From CAHJWO01 sp964245885 (GTDB taxonomy: Bacteria > Verrucomicrobiota > Verrucomicrobiia > Chthoniobacterales > SZAS-18): a stretch of DNA of 28,475 nt. Under the pieces are notes generated by a model. The model was not told the origin of the DNA, made no database searches, and saw only the letters and a program-made list of their open reading frames with translations. The translations under genes were made by a program, and so were the position numbers. Shown piece after piece: positions 15,400-23,343 of the stretch (within the stretch, counting starts at the first letter, position 1; every line of letters begins with the position of its first letter). The stretch is from assembly GCA_964245885.1 (NCBI GenBank), contig CAXTOX010000045.1, positions 1 to 28,475 of the forward strand, in the 5' to 3' direction.

Positions 15400-16059
15400 C
15401 TAGCGGTGGTCCAGAAGTTCTTCGGCGAGAAAACGGACCTTCGGCAGACTCGCCGCGCCGTCGTCGTCCGCGCGGTGGCCGACCGGCGCGAGCACGACAG
15501 CGCGATACCCCTGCCCGGCCAGCCCGAGGGTTTCGTCAAATTTGCCCGTGTCAAAGCCTTCCATCGGGCAAACGTCCACGCTGTTGAGCGCGGCGAAGAC
15601 CATCAACTGGCCCAGCGCGATGTACGCCTGCCGCGCGCACCATTCTCTGATTTCCGCGTGGCGTGGACCGTGGACGACATCGCCCTTGATGACCTTGCCG
15701 AAGCCGCCCTGGAGTTGCGCCACGTCGGTGCCGCGCACCTGGCTGATGCGTTCGAGGTAGTGGTCCACGTCGGCGTCGGTCACGTCCGTGCGCGCCGCGA
15801 AAACGACGAGGTGCGAACAATCGGTGATCTGCGACTGGCCGTAGGCGAGAGGCCGGAGTTTTTCCTTCAAGCCCGGATCGGTGATGACGATGAACTTGTA
15901 AGGCTGCAACCCGTACGAAGACGGGGCGAGGACGAGCGCCTGCTCAAACTTTGCCCATTCCTCGGTGGAGAGTTTCTTCGAGGGGTCGAACTTCTTGGTG
16001 GCGTAACGCCAGTGTAGTGCGGCAAGCGTGGCGTCGGCGGGAAGGAGCGGTTGGTCCAT
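15400..16059 (-). CDS. NAD(P)H-dependent nitroreductase family oxidoreductase (NfsB-like)
   Basis: The 219-residue flavoprotein would use FMN and NAD(P)H to reduce nitro- or quinone-type substrates in the cytoplasm. RYATKKFDPSKKLS near residue 18 is the NfsB-like FMN phosphate site, APSSYGLQPYKFIVI (residues 46-60) the family's SS.G.QP motif, and QAYIALGQLMVFAALNSVDVCPMEGFD the C-terminal FMN-contacting helix, followed by GYRAVVLAPVGHRADDD. ATG at 16059 is chosen because longer starts would translate the hairpin array at 16065-16242. The array must therefore lie in its 5' untranslated region. It is downstream of the MBL-fold gene on the same strand. Physiological substrate unknown. Confidence 0.88.
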   Translation of the reverse strand: MDQPLLPADATLAALHWRYATKKFDPSKKLSTEEWAKFEQALVLAPSSYGLQPYKFIVITDPGLKEKLRPLAYGQSQITDCSHLVVFAARTDVTDADVDHYLERISQVRGTDVAQLQGGFGKVIKGDVVHGPRHAEIREWCARQAYIALGQLMVFAALNSVDVCPMEGFDTGKFDETLGLAGQGYRAVVLAPVGHRADDDGAASLPKVRFLAEELLDHR

Positions 16060-16064
16060 GGTGT

Positions 16065-16242
16065 GTGGCTTGACAGCCACGTTGCGGTGCTCCCGGCGGG
16101 AGCGTTGCGGTGCACGCTTCGCGTGCGTTGCGGTGTGGCCTGTAGCCACGTTGCGGGTAGCGGACCGTTCTGTCAACGCGCCGGGGCGCATCGCAACCCG
16201 CAACGTGCGCTTGGCGCACATCGCAACGGCGCGCCGTGCGCC
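16065..16242. repeat. array of different short hairpins with a constant 8-nt spacer
   Basis: Four hairpins are separated by GTTGCGGT (16065-16080, 16089-16103, 16112-16126, 16135-16149), then, after a 28-bp centre, three hairpins (16178-16189, 16205-16219, 16228-16242) are separated by ATCGCAAC, the reverse complement of GTTGCGAT. Most hairpins are 15 nt with a 6-bp stem and a 3-nt loop, for example GCTCCC-GGC-GGGAGC, GCACGC-TTC-GCGTGC and GTGCGC-TTG-GCGCAC. Stem sequences differ while pairing is kept. The array runs from 5 bp before the nitroreductase start to the base before the MBL stop. It contains no ORF and no terminator-like T run. Confidence 0.8.
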
Positions 16243-16881
16243 TCAGAGATATGGGTTGCCCACGCGCTCTGCGCCGACCGTTGTCGCCGGTCCGTGTCCG
16301 GGTAACACCGTCACATCGTCGGGCAGCGTCAGGATCTTTTCGTGGATGCCGCGCAGCAGCAACTCGTGGTCGCCGCCGGGCAGGTCCGTGCGCCCGATGG
16401 AGCCGGCGAAGAGCACGTCGCCGCCGTAGAGCCGCCGGCCGGGCACGTCGTAGAAACACAGGCTGCCCGGGCAGTGCCCCGGCACGAGCAAAATTTTGAA
16501 CGTCACTCCCTCGAACTCCGCCTGCTCCGTCTCGTCGATGGGCACCCCGCCCAGCACCGGCTCGAAGTCGATGCTCAGCCCGAAGCGCCGGTACGCCGTC
16601 CGATCCTCCAGCAGCGGAAGGCCGTCGGGGTGGTGGTAGATCGCGCAGCCGTGTTCCCGGGCGATCTCGGCCGCGTCCTGGATGTGGTCGATGTGCGCGT
16701 GCGTCAGGAGCAGCGCGTCCACCCGCCAGCCGTTCTTGCGCAGCCACGCCGCGCAACCTTCGGGCGCGTCGATCAGGAGCTTGCCCTCCTCCCCGCCCGC
16801 GTGGGTGGGCAAGGCGTAGGCGTTCGTCTGGAAATATCCGCCGGTGTATTTCTCGAAAGGCGCACTCTGGGAATTGTCCAT
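16243..16881 (-). CDS. metallo-beta-lactamase-fold hydrolase (YcbL/glyoxalase II-like)
   Basis: This 212-residue protein carries a full set of metal ligands: THAHIDH (His61, His63, Asp65, His66), PGHCPGSLCFY (His of the third motif), GDVLFAGSIGRTDLPGGD (bridging Asp) and LPGHGPATTVGAE. The short form ending in NPYL corresponds to the YcbL type of glyoxalase II-like enzymes, which hydrolyse thioesters such as S-lactoylglutathione or similar. No signal peptide, so cytoplasmic. ATG at 16881; the divergent prc gene starts 167 bp away, so promoters for both lie in 16882-17048. The next gene on the same strand is the nitroreductase, separated by the hairpin array. Substrate not determined by sequence. 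Confidence 0.9.
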   Translation of the reverse strand: MDNSQSAPFEKYTGGYFQTNAYALPTHAGGEEGKLLIDAPEGCAAWLRKNGWRVDALLLTHAHIDHIQDAAEIAREHGCAIYHHPDGLPLLEDRTAYRRFGLSIDFEPVLGGVPIDETEQAEFEGVTFKILLVPGHCPGSLCFYDVPGRRLYGGDVLFAGSIGRTDLPGGDHELLLRGIHEKILTLPDDVTVLPGHGPATTVGAERVGNPYL

Positions 16882-17048
16882 GGGCGATCCATCATGCGGG
16901 CGGAGGCGGTTGGCAAGTCCGGCGTACCCTCCGTCGGCGAAGGAAAGGGAATCGAACGCCGCACCCGCGCGCGCTGTCTGAGCGTAAAATCTTTTCAGAT
17001 GCCGGCTCGCACGGAACCCGCTACATTCGCTCCGCTCTCCGTTCTCAC

Positions 17049-19364
17049 ATGACCAAACTCCCGCTTTCCCTGGCCGTTGGTTGTTCGCTTCTGGCCACTG
17101 CCCTCACCGCCTGCCGCGCGGCGGAACCCGAACCCGGCCAGATCGCCGTCTCCGAGGCCAAGGCGCTCGAACAACTCCACTACACGCGCCACTCGCTCGA
17201 CGACAGCATGTCCAACCGGCTGCTGCACACTTACATCGAGACGTACGACTTCAATCGCCTGTTCTTCACGCAGAGCGACATCAACGACTTCGAGAAAAAG
17301 TACGAGCACGAACTCGACGACGCCATCTGGCTGGGCGACCTGAAGCCCGCGCAGGTCATCTACGACTTGTACCTCAAGCGCGTCGAAAGCCGCGTCGCCA
17401 AGATCAAGACCCTGCTCGCAGCCGAGAAGTTCGACTTCGACGGGCACGGCACCATCGAGATCAGCCGCCAGAAGGCTCCCTGGCCCAAGGACGAGGCCGA
17501 CGCCGACCGGCTCTGGCACGACCGGATCGAGAACGAACTCCTCACCGAGCGGCTGGCCGAGATGCCCAACGACAAGAAACCCGCCAAGGCTCCCGACATC
17601 CAGGCCAACGTCCCGCCCGCGCCCGACAGCACGCCGAAGAACGCGGCCACGCCCGAGGACAAGGCTGACAAGGCCAAGGAAACACCCGAGCAGATCGTCG
17701 CCAAGCGTTACGACCGGCTCCTGCGCTCGCTCCACGAGCAGAACAGGGACGACGTGGACAAGTTTTTCCTCAACGCGCTGGCGCAGTGCTACGACCCGCA
17801 CAGCGAGTACATGAGCCCGAGCGAGATGGAGAATTTCTCCATCAACATGCGCCTGTCGCTGACCGGCATCGGCGCGATCCTGCGCAAAGAGGACGAATAT
17901 TCCAAGATCGTCGAACTCATCGCCGGCGGCCCGGCCGCAGGCCAGGGCGACCTGAAGGTGGACGACAAGATCACCGCCGTCGCGCAGGGCAACGAGCCTT
18001 TCGTGGACGTGGTGGACATGAAGCTCGACAAGGTCGTGGAGATGATCCGCGGCAAGAAAGGCAGCGTCGTGCGGCTCCAGGTCGTCCCGGCGGGCACGAC
18101 TGACACCTCCAAGCGCAAGGTCATCGCGATCACCCGCGACGAGGTCAAGCTCACCGACCAGGAAGCCCGGGCAGAGATCATCGAGCACAAGCGCGACGAC
18201 GGCACGATGGATAAACTCGGCTGGATCACGCTCCCCGGCTTCTACGCGGACATGGACGGTTCCCGCGCGTCGGGCGCCAAGCGCAAGAGCACCACCAAGG
18301 ACGTGGCCGCGCTGCTGACCCGGCTCAACAAGGAAGGCGTTACCGGCCTCATCATGGACCTGCGCCGCAACGGGGGCGGTTCGCTGGAAGAGGCGATCAA
18401 CCTGACGGGCCTGTTCATCAAGAAGGGACCGGTCGTGCAGTCGAAGGACTACAACAAGCAGATCCAGGTGCAGAGCGACAAGGACCCGTCGATCCTGTAC
18501 AGCGGTCCGATGGTTGTGTTGACCAGCCACATCAGCGCGTCGGCGAGCGAGATTTTCGCGGGCGCGTTGCAGGATTATCAACGGGCGGTGATCGTGGGCG
18601 ACAAGAGCACGTTCGGCAAGGGCACGGTGCAGACGCTCCTGGAGCTGGGCCGCTACATGTCGCCGTTCGGCTTCAAGGTGGCCGACGCGGGCGCGCTCAA
18701 GCTGACGATCCAGAAGTTCTACCGTCCGTCCGGGCAGAGCACGCAGTTGAAGGGCGTCGAGAGCGACGTGGTGCTGCCGTCGCGTTACGCGCACCTGGAA
18801 GTGGGCGAGGATGCGTTGAAGTATCCCCTGCCCTTCGACGAGGTGAAGCCGGCCGATTACGAGAAGTGGCCCGGCCCGTGGTTCGACCTCGGCGACCTGC
18901 GCACGAAGTCGGCCACGCGGGTGAAGGCGGAGCCGGAGTTCCGTTACCTCATGCAGGACATCGACAAGATGGACGCGCGCACCAAGAGCAACAAGCTGTC
19001 GCTCAACGAGGGTGAACGCCGCGCCGAGCGCGACGCCGACAAGAAGCGCGCCGAGGAGATCAAGGCCGAGCGGTTGGCACGGCACCAGACCCTGCCGCCG
19101 ACCTACGAGCTGCCTCTGAGCGACTTGGACAAACCCAAGCTGACGATGCTCCCAATCAAGAAGGACAAGGAAAAGACCGGGCAAGGCAAGGCGGACGCCA
19201 ACGACGCCGCCAGCGAGGACCCCGCCGCCGAGGACCTGGAAGAGGAAAGCGGCACGGCCAAGGCCGACGTGGTGGACCCGATTAAAACCGAGTCACTCAA
19301 CGTCCTCGAAGACATGATCGAGCAGACGCACGGCAAGAAGCTGGCCGCCAAGGGGCAGGACTGA
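17049..19364 (+). CDS. prc: tail-specific (C-terminal processing) protease, lipoprotein form
   Basis: This 771-residue S41-family protease should degrade or trim proteins from their C-termini in the periplasm. The N-terminus has a lipobox (LTAC, Cys22), so it is likely lipid-anchored. Residues 40-140 are the Prc-type N-terminal helical domain (HYTRHSLDDSMSNRLLHTYI), followed by a Lys/Pro/Ala-rich insertion (residues about 175-215), a PDZ domain (LTGIGAILRKEDEYSKIVEL, GGPAAGQGDLKVDDKITAVA) and the catalytic core with LIMDLRRNGGGSLEEA, SASASEIFAGALQDY (nucleophile Ser498 by alignment with E. coli Prc) and STFGKGTVQTL (Lys524). The C-terminus is a charged, Ala/Lys/Asp-rich tail. It is longer than E. 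coli Prc (682) because of the insertion and tail. No clear Shine-Dalgarno sequence precedes ATG 17049. Confidence 0.93.
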   Translation: MTKLPLSLAVGCSLLATALTACRAAEPEPGQIAVSEAKALEQLHYTRHSLDDSMSNRLLHTYIETYDFNRLFFTQSDINDFEKKYEHELDDAIWLGDLKPAQVIYDLYLKRVESRVAKIKTLLAAEKFDFDGHGTIEISRQKAPWPKDEADADRLWHDRIENELLTERLAEMPNDKKPAKAPDIQANVPPAPDSTPKNAATPEDKADKAKETPEQIVAKRYDRLLRSLHEQNRDDVDKFFLNALAQCYDPHSEYMSPSEMENFSINMRLSLTGIGAILRKEDEYSKIVELIAGGPAAGQGDLKVDDKITAVAQGNEPFVDVVDMKLDKVVEMIRGKKGSVVRLQVVPAGTTDTSKRKVIAITRDEVKLTDQEARAEIIEHKRDDGTMDKLGWITLPGFYADMDGSRASGAKRKSTTKDVAALLTRLNKEGVTGLIMDLRRNGGGSLEEAINLTGLFIKKGPVVQSKDYNKQIQVQSDKDPSILYSGPMVVLTSHISASASEIFAGALQDYQRAVIVGDKSTFGKGTVQTLLELGRYMSPFGFKVADAGALKLTIQKFYRPSGQSTQLKGVESDVVLPSRYAHLEVGEDALKYPLPFDEVKPADYEKWPGPWFDLGDLRTKSATRVKAEPEFRYLMQDIDKMDARTKSNKLSLNEGERRAERDADKKRAEEIKAERLARHQTLPPTYELPLSDLDKPKLTMLPIKKDKEKTGQGKADANDAASEDPAAEDLEEESGTAKADVVDPIKTESLNVLEDMIEQTHGKKLAAKGQD

Positions 19365-19369
19365 CCATC

Positions 19370-19684
19370 CAAACGATTGACGTGAATCGCCACGTCATCC
19401 ACCCGGATCGTGCGACGATCCATATGGATCGTCTCGCCATCCAGTTGAATCGTCGCGCGATTCATATGGATCGTGCAGCCATTCATATTGATCGTCTTGC
19501 AATCCATATGAATCGTTCAGCGATCAACATGGATCGTTCAGCCATTCATATGGATCGTTGCGCGATCCATATGAATCATTCGGCGATCAACATGGATCGT
19601 GCAGCCATTCACATGGATCGTGCAGCCATTCACATGGATCGTTGCGCGATCCATATGGATCGTTTCACCATCTACCTCGATCAT
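19370..19684. repeat. 21-bp tandem repeat, 15 units, each with a palindromic core
   Basis: Starting 6 bp after the prc stop, 15 head-to-tail 21-bp units follow without gaps. The consensus core is ATYCATATGGATCGT; in units 2 and 13 ATCCATATGGAT is a perfect 12-bp palindrome. Because of this symmetry both strands are open: the plus strand (frame of GTG 19382, ends TAA 19712-19714) reads x-A-I-H-M-D-R heptapeptides, the minus strand reads similar T-I-H-M-D/V-N units. Unit variation on the plus strand is partly synonymous (GCG/GCC/GCA, ATC/ATT, CAT/CAC). No Shine-Dalgarno sequence or natural start is seen on either strand. It could be a protein-binding array (21 bp is two helical turns) or a repeat-peptide gene. 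No CRISPR-like spacer structure. Confidence 0.85.
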
Positions 19685-19800
19685 CCGGCCGTCTACCCTG
19701 TGGCCGCCGCCTAATTGTTGGTTGGGCACCGCGGACGCGGCGGGCCAGGCGGTTCCGTCTTGAAAACGTCGGCCCAGCCGGCTAGGTTGCCCTACGACGC

Positions 19801-22320
19801 GTGGAAGGAGCGTCCCGACGTGCGCCGGGTCCCCTGAAAACCCTCGAAGCCAGCCTCCGCATCCCCGACCTGTGGCAGCAACAGGCGGTCAGCGCCTTGC
19901 GCGCCGGACGCGACGTGGTCGTCCACGCTCCCACCGGCGCGGGGAAGACGTACATCTTCGAGTTGCTGTACTCCACGCTCAAGGGCCAGGCCGTGTTCAC
20001 GGTGCCGACCCGCGCGCTGGCCAACGACAAGTACGCCGAGTGGCGCGCCGCAGGTTGGGACGTGGGGATCTGCACGGGCGACGTGAACCTGCGCCCCGAT
20101 GCCCGCGTGATCGTCGCCACCCTGGAAACCCAGCGCGGCCGGCTCTTGCACCGGCGCGGGCCGCGGCTCCTCGTCATCGACGAATACCAGATGCTCGGCG
20201 ACCCGCACCGTGGCGCCAACTACGAACTCGCCCTCTCCCTCGCCCCGCCCGGCACCCAGCTCCTCCTGCTGAGCGGCAGCGTGGGCAATCCGGCCGACGT
20301 GAGGGCGTGGCTGGATCGCCTGGGGCGCGCCGCCGAACTCGTCATCCACCAGGAACGCCCCGTGCCGCTGGAGGAAAGCGTTCTCGACGCCCTGCCCTTC
20401 CAGCTCGACGCGCGCTCCTTCGGCTACTGGCCGCGCCTGCTCGCCAAGGCGCTCCTGGCCGATCTCGGGCCGATCCTCGTGTTCGCGCCGCGCCGCGCCG
20501 CCGCCGAGGAACTCGCCCGCGACCTCTCCAGCGCCCTGCCGGTGGACGACCCGCTCGTGCTTTCGCCCGAACAGGCCGCGCTCGCGGGCGAAAAGTTGGC
20601 CAAGCTCTTGCGCCGCCGCATCGCCTATCACCACAGCGGCCTGAGCTACGGCGCGCGCGCCGGGTTGATCGAACCCCTCGCCAAAACGGGGCAGCTCCGC
20701 GCCGTTGTCGCCACGACGGGGCTTGCCGCCGGGGTGAATTTTTCCATGCGCTCGGTGCTGGTGACCGACACCAAATACTCGGTGCGCCACTTCGAGCGGC
20801 ATCTCCAGCCGGAGGAATTGCTCCAGATGTTCGGCCGGGCGGGGCGGCGGGGATTGGACGACAGCGGGTTCGTGCTGGTCGCGCCGGGCCGTCCGCGGCT
20901 GGAGGACGCGCGGCCGAAGAACCTCAAGCGCGCGACGCAGATCGACTGGCCGAGCCTGCTTTCCGTGATGGAGGCCGCGCGCGAACGCGACGAGCCGCCG
21001 CTTGCCGCCGCCGCCGAACTTTGTCGGCGGCTGTTCAGCGTGCAGAACGTGCCGCTGGGGGTGGAGCGTTCGGTGGCCGACGGCGCGCGTCCGTGCGGCT
21101 TGTGGGTGGACGCCGAACGCGCCCGGCTCGCGCAGCCGCTCAGCGTGGAGATTCTCGCTTCCACGGGCGAATGGGAGCCGTGTGGCGGGGAGATTCAGGT
21201 GCCGCTGGCGGAGTTGTGGGTTTGTAGGGCGGAGCGCCTGCCCTATAAACCCGCCTTGCACGACGTGGACTTCATGCGCGCCATCGGCCGGGGCAACCTT
21301 TGCAAGCTGCACCGGCCGGAAACCGAGCATGCGCCGGGAGGTTGGCGCTACGGACGCGAAATTCCCCTGGCCGTCGTCCTGAGCGCGAACGAAGTGCGTT
21401 TCGTCAAAGGGATGCGCGCCGCGCTCGAAACGCTCTCGGACGATTGGCGCGGGCGCAATTTCCCCGTCGGCGGACGGCTCGGACGGGCGGTGTTCGAGGA
21501 GCGGATTTTACCTATCGTGCCCGCGTTGAGTGGCGGCGGCACCCTGTGGCAACTGGTCGAGCGCAGTGGCGTGCAGGTCGCGCAGGTGGATTATTCGTCG
21601 CTCCTGTTCCCGGCCCGGCGGGACTCCACCGGCCGCGCGCTGCACGCGCCGACCGAACGCCGCAACTATCCCGCCTGCTGCCAGACTTGCCCGCAGTTGC
21701 CCGTCTGCGAGCACGATGGCAAGTCCATGACCCCCGCCCTCGCGTGGCGCAAGCTCGGTCTCATCGAACCCGACGGCACGCCAACGCGGCGCGGGGTGAT
21801 CTTCGGGTTGTTCAATCACGGGGAAGGGCTGGCGGTTGCCGCGGCGCTGGAACAGCCGGACTATGCCATTGACGACCTGATCTACGACCTTGCCAACCTG
21901 CGCGCGGGGCACCGTTTCACCCCGGAGGGCGACAATCCGTACGGCGGCCGGCTGGGTAGTCTGTGCGCGCGCGTGTACGCCCGGGCCGACTACCCCGGCT
22001 ACCTGGAAATGGGCGTGCCGACGGACTACGGCGACGGCGCGGCAGAGGTCGTCGCGGAGTTGGCGAAAAATCCCGGCAGCCGGCACCGTTTGCTCAACGA
22101 CTTCCTGAGCGCGGGCGACCTCGAACGCGCCCTGACCGAGTGGCGCAGCCTCCTGTCGCACATCGCCGTCGCGCCAGAATACCCGTGGGACCGGTGGCAA
22201 ACTCTCCAGGCCGTGGCGCGCCGGTGCGTGGAGACGAACGGCGGCGGTCAGTTGCCAACTTTCCCGCCGCTGTCGGCCGCGCAGCAGCGGCGTTACCAGC
22301 ACCGGTTGTTCCTCAAATAG
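19801..22320 (+). CDS. DExH-box helicase with a cysteine cluster
   Basis: The 839-residue superfamily 2 helicase resembles the Ski2/Hel308 group. Motif I is APTGAGKT (residues 43-50), motif Ia VPTRALANDKY, motif II DEYQ (127-130), motif III LSGSVGN, motif IV LVFAPRR, motif V VATTGLAAGVNFSMRSV and motif VI EELLQMFGRAGRRG. It would unwind nucleic acid using ATP. The C-terminal half (residues about 390-839) is not recognised apart from Cys626-Cys627-X2-Cys630-X5-Cys636, a spacing similar to the Fe-S motif of AddB/Cas4-type proteins or to a zinc site. GTG at 19801 is the only start near the beginning of the homologous region; no good Shine-Dalgarno sequence. A palindrome at 21222-21249 is embedded in the frame. 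Role (DNA repair or RNA) unknown. Confidence 0.85.
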   Translation: MEGASRRAPGPLKTLEASLRIPDLWQQQAVSALRAGRDVVVHAPTGAGKTYIFELLYSTLKGQAVFTVPTRALANDKYAEWRAAGWDVGICTGDVNLRPDARVIVATLETQRGRLLHRRGPRLLVIDEYQMLGDPHRGANYELALSLAPPGTQLLLLSGSVGNPADVRAWLDRLGRAAELVIHQERPVPLEESVLDALPFQLDARSFGYWPRLLAKALLADLGPILVFAPRRAAAEELARDLSSALPVDDPLVLSPEQAALAGEKLAKLLRRRIAYHHSGLSYGARAGLIEPLAKTGQLRAVVATTGLAAGVNFSMRSVLVTDTKYSVRHFERHLQPEELLQMFGRAGRRGLDDSGFVLVAPGRPRLEDARPKNLKRATQIDWPSLLSVMEAARERDEPPLAAAAELCRRLFSVQNVPLGVERSVADGARPCGLWVDAERARLAQPLSVEILASTGEWEPCGGEIQVPLAELWVCRAERLPYKPALHDVDFMRAIGRGNLCKLHRPETEHAPGGWRYGREIPLAVVLSANEVRFVKGMRAALETLSDDWRGRNFPVGGRLGRAVFEERILPIVPALSGGGTLWQLVERSGVQVAQVDYSSLLFPARRDSTGRALHAPTERRNYPACCQTCPQLPVCEHDGKSMTPALAWRKLGLIEPDGTPTRRGVIFGLFNHGEGLAVAAALEQPDYAIDDLIYDLANLRAGHRFTPEGDNPYGGRLGSLCARVYARADYPGYLEMGVPTDYGDGAAEVVAELAKNPGSRHRLLNDFLSAGDLERALTEWRSLLSHIAVAPEYPWDRWQTLQAVARRCVETNGGGQLPTFPPLSAAQQRRYQHRLFLK
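21222..21249. repeat. REP-like palindrome inside the helicase gene
   Basis: TTGTAGGGC and GCCCTATAA are near-perfect inverted arms (one mismatch) around GGAGCGCCT. It contains a GTAG foot like the REP family of this window, but a different stem. It codes for VCRAERLPYK within the frame. It may be a REP fragment inserted in frame, or coincidence in GC-rich coding DNA. Confidence 0.35.
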
Positions 22321-22559
22321 CCACACGGAAAGGAGCTTCTCGCAAAGGCCGCGAAGGGGAAAAAGGAATGTTCAAACCAACCGGCCAGAAGAAGCCTCGC
22401 ACAGAGGCCACGGAGGCCACGGAGAAGGCGAAGAAGCGGCAAGACGAAGTTTTTTCCACTCCTTCTTCCTTGTGACCTCCGTGACCTCTGTCCGAGGCTT
22501 TTCCCCTACCTACCTTTCTCCCCCTTTGCGGCCTTCGTGGCTTTTGCGAGAGGCTTTCT
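22321..22559. repeat. nested inverted-repeat element between convergent genes
   Basis: Outer arms: CTCGCAAAGGCCGCGAAGG (from 22339) against CTTTGCGGCCTTCGTGGC and TTTTGCGAGAGGC (to 22555). Inner arms: GCCTCGCACAGAGGCCACGG (from 22394) against CCTCCGTGACCTCTGTCC and GAGGC (to about 22498). The 239-bp block fills exactly the space between the stops of the helicase (22320) and the phosphatase (22560). No ORF of its own is credible. It may serve as a two-way terminator. Confidence 0.75.
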
Positions 22560-23207
22560 TCAGGCGGCACACGCCGACTTGAAGAGGAACGGCGTCGACA
22601 CAATCGTCTCCCCCGCCTCGTTGCAGACGATTCGGGTCATCGACACGTGCGGCAGCGGTGCGGCGGTCTGCCACGCGCGAAACGCCGCCATCGTGTCCAC
22701 TGCCACTTCGAGCGACGGGGCCAGGCAGCGCCACATCACCGCGCGGATGAAAAGCTCGTGGCTGATCAGGAACACCGGCGCAGTGTTGCGTGCGTTCAAC
22801 CACGCCAGCGTCGCCTCGATCCGGCCGAGGAAATCGGCGAACGATTCCGCACCCTCACCGTCGCAGAAGCGCGGGTCGGCTTTTTTCCAGTATTCGTCCA
22901 CGGCGGGACGCCGCTGCTTGGTGGTGGAGTCCTTCCAGGCGTCGGGCCGCAGGTAGGTAAATTCCTGGATCGGCAGCATGAGGCTCTCCACGGCGGGAAA
23001 ACGTCCGATCATCGGCGCGGCGGTCTGGCGTGAGCGCAGGAACGGCGAATACACGATGATCCTGGGCAGCGCCACGGTGGCGACGGCCAAGGTGCGGGCC
23101 TGTTGCCGGCCGGCTTCGGTGAGAGCGTAGTTGGCGGGGTGGTCGATCACGCCGCCGACGTTGGCTTCACTCTCGGCGTGGCGGATGAACAGAGCGTCGA
23201 AGGGCAT
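22560..23207 (-). CDS. histidine phosphatase (phosphoglycerate-mutase-like) family protein
   Basis: The 215-residue protein starts MPFDALFIRHAESEANVGG, with the RH(A)E motif whose His9-type residue accepts phosphate (here FIRHAE, His10). LTEAGRQQARTLA, YSPFLRSRQTAAP and the C-terminal FLISHELFIRAV (second catalytic His) complete the branch-1 histidine phosphatase core. It would hydrolyse a small phosphorylated molecule or phosphoprotein in the cytoplasm. ATG 23207 is chosen over upstream in-frame codons, which only translate the repeat element. The leader is CT-rich (GCCTTCTGCCTTCCCCTT) and lacks a Shine-Dalgarno sequence. Divergent from upp. Substrate cannot be inferred. Confidence 0.87.
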   Translation of the reverse strand: MPFDALFIRHAESEANVGGVIDHPANYALTEAGRQQARTLAVATVALPRIIVYSPFLRSRQTAAPMIGRFPAVESLMLPIQEFTYLRPDAWKDSTTKQRRPAVDEYWKKADPRFCDGEGAESFADFLGRIEATLAWLNARNTAPVFLISHELFIRAVMWRCLAPSLEVAVDTMAAFRAWQTAAPLPHVSMTRIVCNEAGETIVSTPFLFKSACAA

Positions 23208-23343
23208 AAGGGGAAGGCAGAAGGCAGAAGGTAGAAGGAGCAGAAGGGGGCCGCAGGCGTCCCGCGTTACGATATGCGCGGAGGGCGTCGTCTCAAGGGT
23301 TTGTCCTTCTGCTTTCTCTCCTTCTACCTTCTGCCTTCTTCCC
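23208..23343. repeat. palindromic element with GGCAGAAG arms, copy 3
   Basis: The left arm carries GAAGGCAGAAGGCAGAAGG from 23214; the right arm CTTCTACCTTCTGCCTTC ends at 23340. Between them lie about 60 bp of unrelated sequence (around 23250-23305). It fills the whole 136-bp divergent gap between the phosphatase and upp starts, as copy 2 does for its pair. Confidence 0.75.

Noticed and set aside
15400..16221. Longer nitroreductase start with 54 extra residues
   Set aside because: The extension translates the hairpin array and is not part of the NfsB fold; ATG 16059 gives the normal N-terminus.
16065..16242. CRISPR array
   Set aside because: The constant part is only 8 nt, the variable parts are self-complementary 12-16-mers, and orientation flips in the middle; no cas genes.
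16995..19184. Minus-strand ORF of 729 codons opposite prc
   Set aside because: Leu/Val/Arg-rich mirror of a well-supported Prc protease; an effect of codon bias.
19370..19684. CRISPR array or C-terminal extension of prc
   Set aside because: Units are contiguous with no spacers, and the repeat is in a different frame from prc, after its stop codon.
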